A DNA stretch of 64,000 nucleotides from positions 127,519,624-127,583,623 of the forward strand of contig OW121851.1 in NCBI GenBank assembly GCA_933228895.1, read 5' to 3'. This DNA is from Platycnemis pennipes. Taxonomy: Eukaryota; Arthropoda; Insecta; Odonata; Platycnemididae. This document shows positions 58,790 through 64,000 of the stretch, in pieces (within the stretch, counting starts at the first letter, position 1; every line of letters starts with the position of its first letter). The position numbers and the translations under genes are program-made. The notes below the pieces were generated by a model that did no database searches, was not told the origin of the DNA, and saw nothing but the letters and a program-made list of their open reading frames with translations.

Positions 58790-60275
58790 AGGAATTTTTT
58801 AGTTATACTTAATGAGCTTGATCACGCATGATATTCTGGAATCGAAGGTTGCAGGTCCCGTATAGAAAACTATTAAAATGGAAAAAAACTACTGTCCCAG
58901 TCAGAAAAAAAATCATAGCATGGGTTGAAGTATCAGCTTCATTTCGTCCGTACTCAATTTTATATGAAGTCTCTAAAATAATAGTTTCTGTATTCATCAA
59001 ACGAGAAATAGATTCCATTCAGTGCCACTGATTTATTATTCGCCTATGAAATTTGTGTATACAGATGTCAATAGAATGTCATTGCCAAACTTATTATCGT
59101 CTGAGTATGTAAATTTTTTTGACCATTACATTCAGGATTATATCACAAAAGGAGATTTTTAATGAGAATTTGCTCAGAGCAGATGAGTAGTAAAATGCGG
59201 ATTTTTGTTACATGTTACGCTGATGACAATTTTCATAAGGCTAAGATTTAAAGCTTGAATTTATAAGATATTTCCTTTTGTTATTAGGCTATCCTTTTTA
59301 ATCTGTGTCATGATGTTGAGAATCCAACTATGAATTTTAATGATGAATCTTTGGTTTCACTAATTCTTCAAAAACAAGAAGAAAATAATGTTGATGGCGA
59401 TGATGACTTAAAACTTTGAAATACCAATTTCAACTTCAATTGTTTCCGGACGAGTCCATGTTGGGAAAGCTCAAAGAGAAAGGTAGTGTTTTCAGTAATG
59501 AAACCCAGGTTAAGTAAAAATTTTCACTGACAATAATTTCATCTTCCAATTGTGACGAGAAGAAATGGAATAATTGAAGAATCTATGCAAGTAATTCAAT
59601 AATAATCATTTAATAAAAATACCTTTAAGAATAGTTAATTGAAATAAAACAACGTTTGCCTGATTGAAACATTGGTATAATTTATCAGACTGTTGTAACA
59701 GTTAGGTCCCTGTTGGAACTGAATATTTTTCAGCTGCTCATGAACGAAATGGAATTGTGAATCTTCAAATTGCGTTTTCAAGAGTTCAAATTGCGTGAAT
59801 ATTTTAGTAAAAATGCTAATAAGCTCACTGAGATAAAAACCTTCCTGTACATGAAAGGGATTCTATAAGAAAGGTTGTTACAAGCATTGCTTCAAATTGA
59901 ATCCTTACCAATGAAGTATTTTACGAGATTATTATTATTATTAACATAATGCCAATTCATGTGGATAGGTAATGAAAGCCATCCAGACTACCAATTTATT
60001 TCTTTTCTCAAAGATTTCCTTTCGCATATTTAAATCGATTTTGTAGGTTTATAGTGAAAATTAATAGAGGTCGTTTCTTGCGTGAATTGATTGACCTTGT
60101 GTTAATTGATCATTTGCTAAAACAAGGTAACATTTCATGCAAAGACAAGTACCTTATTAAATGGGAAATAAAAATACTAAGATGTCTCGGCTGAAAGAAG
60201 ACTTTTCGAATTTCAATATATTTTCAGATTCGATAACCAAGTCCTGAGAAGGTTCCATTGCGTTAGGATGCTGCT
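58790..60275. other. Stretch without recognisable features
   Basis: AT-rich; an (ATT)n run at about 59929-59943. No gene supported. Confidence 0.45.
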
Positions 60276-60279
60276 ATTA

Positions 60280-60356
60280 GATCCGACCAACCGTGGTATA
60301 TATATTATATATATATTAATCCGTGGTAATATATTAATCCGTGGATCCGACCAACA
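60280..60356 (+). repeat. Local tandem duplication with AT microsatellite
   Basis: ATCCGACCAAC occurs at both ends (60280 and 60345), and TATTAATCCGTGG occurs twice between them, around a (TA)n run. Confidence 0.75.
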
Positions 60357-60479
60357 ACTATGCTTCATCTTAAAAATATTTAGTTTAGTCTAGCGCATTT
60401 TTATATCAAAAAAATTTTAAAGTTTGGCTCTCGGTGGAGTCTTGATATCCACTATTGTCCTCGCATGATTAAGTCCCTT

Positions 60480-60960
60480 GTCTTCTTGGATTCTTCGAGT
60501 CTTCTCTCTCGTTCATTTCCTTTGCTTTCCGGAGTCGAGGGAGACCTCGCGTCTACGTAATCGTCGTTTCTATTTCTACAGAATCAAACGTTGCTGCGCA
60601 AGCGGAAAGAAACTTCGCAGCGGTTCCTCCCTTTCAGTGGGAGGTGCATGTATGTGTATCCGTGCGCGCTGAGAGGCGAAGCAATATTTGCCGCGCTAGG
60701 GTTCATCCGACCGAAGTGGGTCAACGACAACGCGCATCAAGTTGTTCCGGCCCTCCCCTCTCTTTCCTCCCATCCCCCCCCCCATGACCTTTTGTGCCCA
60801 GGGCTTTTATGGCCGGTTCCCTCATCCCCTAAGTTTGCATCTTGTGTTTTGCACGGTGTTGTTTGTCCCCCCAATCCGCAGCTACCGGGTCATGCCTTCT
60901 ACGTCCTAGGGGAGGCAACGGAAACGTAAGATTTTTGTGTTTCCTACCCCCAAAACGTAT
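60480..60960. other. GC-rich patch with a 10-C run
   Basis: CpG-containing; the C run at 60774-60783 splits the patch. A plus-strand frame at 60591-60929 is open across it but has no recognisable domain. AAC/GTAAGAT at about 60925 resembles a splice donor at the end of that frame, which is suggestive only. Confidence 0.4.
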
Positions 60961-60969
60961 CATACCGTG

Positions 60970-62815
60970 GTATGGTTGTGAAGATGTGATTGGGGAAGAA
61001 CGTAGGGTAAGTGGAGAAGAGGGAGGAGAAGAACGGGTAGCTTGGATAGAATGATGGGAGGTAGGAGGGGCTGAAGAGAGACTTCGTGCGAAATTTAAGG
61101 GTGGGAAGAATTAAATCTCTATTTAGCTAAATCTCTACCCCCTTGTGCAGGAAAGTAATAATAATAAAATAATGTCGTTGTGTACCGCTCATTGCGTATT
61201 TTTTCATTCCGTTCCGTAAACAGCTCGAAATATAATTGCCCTGTGATTTATTTAGAAATACTTTTGTGCAGCGAACAATTAATAATTATGACTAATGTTT
61301 CTGAGACGCATCCAAATGTAGTGCCGTACAATTAATTTACAATTTTATAGGCAGCAATACTTGAAATATTTTTACTGGGTCTGAGGAAATTATAAAAAAG
61401 AGGGTGAAAAATAGCGCTTTGATTTCTATCAGATTTGACAGCGAAGCAAAGTAGGAAGCTGTATATATTCTTACGAAACCTCATTTCTTCAAGCCCTGTT
61501 GAGTGAAAAGCAGCAATTTTGTCACAGATTTCCTTTTCTCTATTCAGATAAAATAAGACAAAAAAATTCATTGGTATTTTTTCTGGGTCTTACGTGGAAA
61601 CGGCATCCGTACATCATTGTAATTTAGTGAAGTGTTCTATTGGTCGCCGTAGGGTATTTTCCTACAAAATTTCCAACGAGAATTTTGTCATGAAATATAC
61701 TTTGAGGAGTGAAGAAAATTTTCCCTATTTCCACTGAAGCCATTGTTTTCACCACTTTTGTATAGATGGTTTACTTTTGTATAGATTGTTTTAAGAACGA
61801 TATCATTTTTTCGTTTCCTGAGTATAAGGTTTTATAACTAATATTGGATAATACTTCACGCGTCGAGGGATCATTAAAATCAGTAATAAAATGATCTCTC
61901 TATGAATGAATTGAGGTGTATGGCCTATAAAACTACATACTTTTGACTAAACGTGGATGTTAGTGCAGAACCATATTTTTGCGAACAAGCTTACTCTGGT
62001 TGAGAACGATATCCTCTTTGTGTTTCCTAACAATGAGGGCTCATACCAGCATAATATTGGTTTTTTCCATGAATTGATGAGTTCTGGTTTTAGAAATATA
62101 TTTTCTCCTGATTCCTGGGTTTAAAAATATATTTTCTCAAATGCAGACTTAAAAGCCGGCATACGCGGTAATTATTATTTTTTATATCATTTTTTGAGGA
62201 GTTATCCAAAAACTTAAGTCCCAGGATTATGCGAAGTGCTGAAGGAAAGATTATACACAAAACCTTACGTACCTTAATGCGTACAATGAAATCAATTACG
62301 TTGTATTTATTTCGCAGAGAAATACTTTTGAGCAATAAATGCTGCAGTTGGCTATGCAAAATTTAATATTAGCTGAATCATTTTTGGTTTTTTTAGTCTT
62401 GATATTATATTTATACTTTAATACAATTACAGCTTGTTTGGTTGTGACCCAGCTTCAACTCTGCTAATTATCCCGGTTAATCTTGATTCCCAAACGCTGC
62501 TACACTTTCGCATTCCATATTATGAATGCATTTTCTTTTATTTTTTATATAACTATTTACACTATGCAATTTTGTAGTGAAATAATGGTGACTTAATTTG
62601 CGTGGTCGTTACTTTTACCTTCTTACAATCAATCATCCATCCTAAGGTGCTAAACTGCACACTTTCCATGACCAGGATTTGAAAGCATTCATCAGCACTA
62701 TATATATTAATAATTCTGTCTTTACAAATAACTTATTCAAGTATTTACTGTCACCATTTCCGTTTATATCTCCTCCCTAATGTTCCCTGTGTGTTGGCTT
62801 TCTTTCCTTATGTCG
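60970..62815. other. Stretch without recognisable features
   Basis: AT-rich, short frames; no repeat family member seen. Confidence 0.45.
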
Positions 62816-62819
62816 TTTT

Positions 62820-63387
62820 TGATTTGGACTGAATCTATTAAATAGGTTCCAATACAATATTTTCACTAATGACGTTAAAATATTTTGCGAACTCCAACTA
62901 ATTCTGGTATGCTATACCATATTCGTAAACTTAGAGAAATCGATTGCCGAACCGACAGATTCAAAATGTTCTTATTTCCTCGTACAGTTAGTGATATGAA
63001 TAGCTGTAAATATGTTCAAAAGTATGCATATTCAAGTGTATCAACGGTTCAAGTGTATCAATCGATTGCCGAACCGACAGATTCAAAATGTTCTTATTTC
63101 CTCGTACAGTTAGTGATATGAATAGCTGTAAATATGTTCAAAAGTATGCATATTCAAGTGTATCAACGGTTAGCATAAGTAGTTTCATGATGGTATAAGG
63201 ACTTTAAGCTAACTCAACTAACAGCGTGTTTGATCATGTCTGCTTATCTGTTATAATTTTTTTTTTAAAGTTAAGACTAGAATATAATTACCAGTCCTTT
63301 TTAACCATGATAAGTAATGCATGTTTGATGTGAATTAACCCCCTACCACACACCTTTATGCTTGCTTGCAGGGTAATATGCAGATGT
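62820..63387 (+). pseudogene. Jockey/CR1-like LINE 3' end with 122-bp tandem duplication
   Basis: The coding blocks are equivalent to LNLLNRFQYNIF-NDVKIF, YHIRKLREIDCRTDRFKMFL and FPRTVSDMNSC, and the last blocks occur twice. Bases 62941-63062 and 63063-63172 are almost identical, so the motif DCRTDRF/FPRTVSDMNSC is duplicated. The 3' UTR and tail (CCCCCTACCACACACC, ATGCTTGCTTGCAGGGT, GCAGATGTATC) are complete. Subfamily A. Confidence 0.8.
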
Positions 63388-63394
63388 ATCTCTA

Positions 63395-64000
63395 GATTTG
63401 ACTGTATTTGAGTTCATTCTAAATGCTACCCAGGCATGATGTGCCTTTACTGCTGGTCTGCTGCTAAACTACTAGTTTAACCATGTTACGTTCAAAATAT
63501 TATCTAACTCATTATTCGTGCATTGATACCGCAGATAATCAGCGATAATGTTTTACAACTTTTATCCTTCGCTGCTGCTCTTCAAACTAGACTGAGGAGT
63601 GAGCCTGCTTTAATCGTACGTTCATCGATGGTTTCGCCAGTCCAGCTATGTAAGGCTATTGGAAAACCCAATGCTCGTCACTATGTCAGTGCTTTAATTT
63701 TCAAACTTATGGCTGGTGGATGATTTTCATGTTATGTACAATTAAAATACTGAATTGGAGTCCTAAAGCACTTACTGTCCGCGCGAAAATCTTGTAGACT
63801 CGAGTTTAAACCTAAATAACTCCGAAATCGTTAATCGGATTTTCATATTATTTACATATTCATTTAGATAATTTTGTTCTTGGCTGAATACATTGTTATA
63901 ATAATTTTTAAAAACAAATTTAGGACCTGTTTATTACGTTAGAGTAAAAAAAGAGCCCATTTTTTAGCGCTACGGCGCCATGCGTCACTTTGACGTCTAA
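63395..64000. other. Stretch without recognisable features
   Basis: Short frames only up to the window edge. Confidence 0.45.

Noticed and set aside
1..64000. CRISPR arrays, bacterial operons, riboswitches, rho-independent terminators
   Set aside because: No regularly spaced identical repeats with unique spacers, no gene-dense strand runs and no bacterial gene structure; the window is eukaryotic.
1..64000. LTR retrotransposons or integrated viral sequences
   Set aside because: No long direct terminal repeats flanking coding DNA, and no protease, integrase or capsid-like blocks were recognised in the translations.

Overview
The window is eukaryotic, AT-rich, gene-poor DNA, most likely from an arthropod and probably an insect. 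The grounds are the decayed non-LTR (LINE) retrotransposons of a Jockey/CR1-like and an RTE type, a Penelope-like reverse-transcriptase relic, tRNA-headed SINEs, a hAT terminus, and the absence of operon structure or ribosome-binding-site-spaced genes. I do not recognise a species. No intact protein-coding gene is visible. Most open frames are short, lack an ATG in frame, or are chance frames in GC-rich patches.

Layout. 1-4 kb: two GC-rich patches, a 236-bp foldback element, and a pair of ~150-bp inverted arms enclosing two head-to-tail LINE copies. 6.9-11 kb: a cluster of Jockey/CR1-like LINE ends, including one reverse-transcriptase core on the minus strand with the SGVPQGS and FADD motifs, and two copies fused tail to body at 10548. 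11.7-15.2 kb: two RTE copies. The first is split by a 49-bp Jockey-like insertion with a TAAT target duplication; the second keeps its endonuclease domain but has lost its RT core and carries an 84-bp-arm palindrome. 17.5 kb: Penelope-like RT carboxyl terminus with an in-frame stop. 19.7 kb: a 214-bp foldback with hammerhead-like core motifs and a 13-bp target duplication. 20-31 kb: more LINE tails and a tRNA-SINE split by a 120-bp unknown element that recurs 1.15 kb away. 31-46 kb: scattered LINE, RTE, SINE and hAT fragments between GC-rich patches. 46.5-53.4 kb: a 7-kb stretch with only one diverged direct repeat. 53.5-54.8 kb: a CpG-rich island, the best candidate for a promoter, with a 9-codon first-exon candidate ending in a canonical GAG/GTGAGT donor. 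56-63.4 kb: further LINE and SINE copies, including a SINE inserted with a 9-bp duplication into an older Penelope-like repeat, and a LINE with a 122-bp internal tandem duplication.

The unifying feature is one LINE family whose last ~60 bp (a CCAC/GTGG hairpin followed by GTAGATG repeats) survives in about 17 copies, while its coding part is decayed or absent. This is what target-primed reverse transcription with frequent 5' truncation leaves behind. Nested insertions give a relative age order: RTE before Jockey-like at 12.2 kb, SINE before the 120-bp element at 27 kb, Penelope-like repeat before SINE at 58.4 kb.
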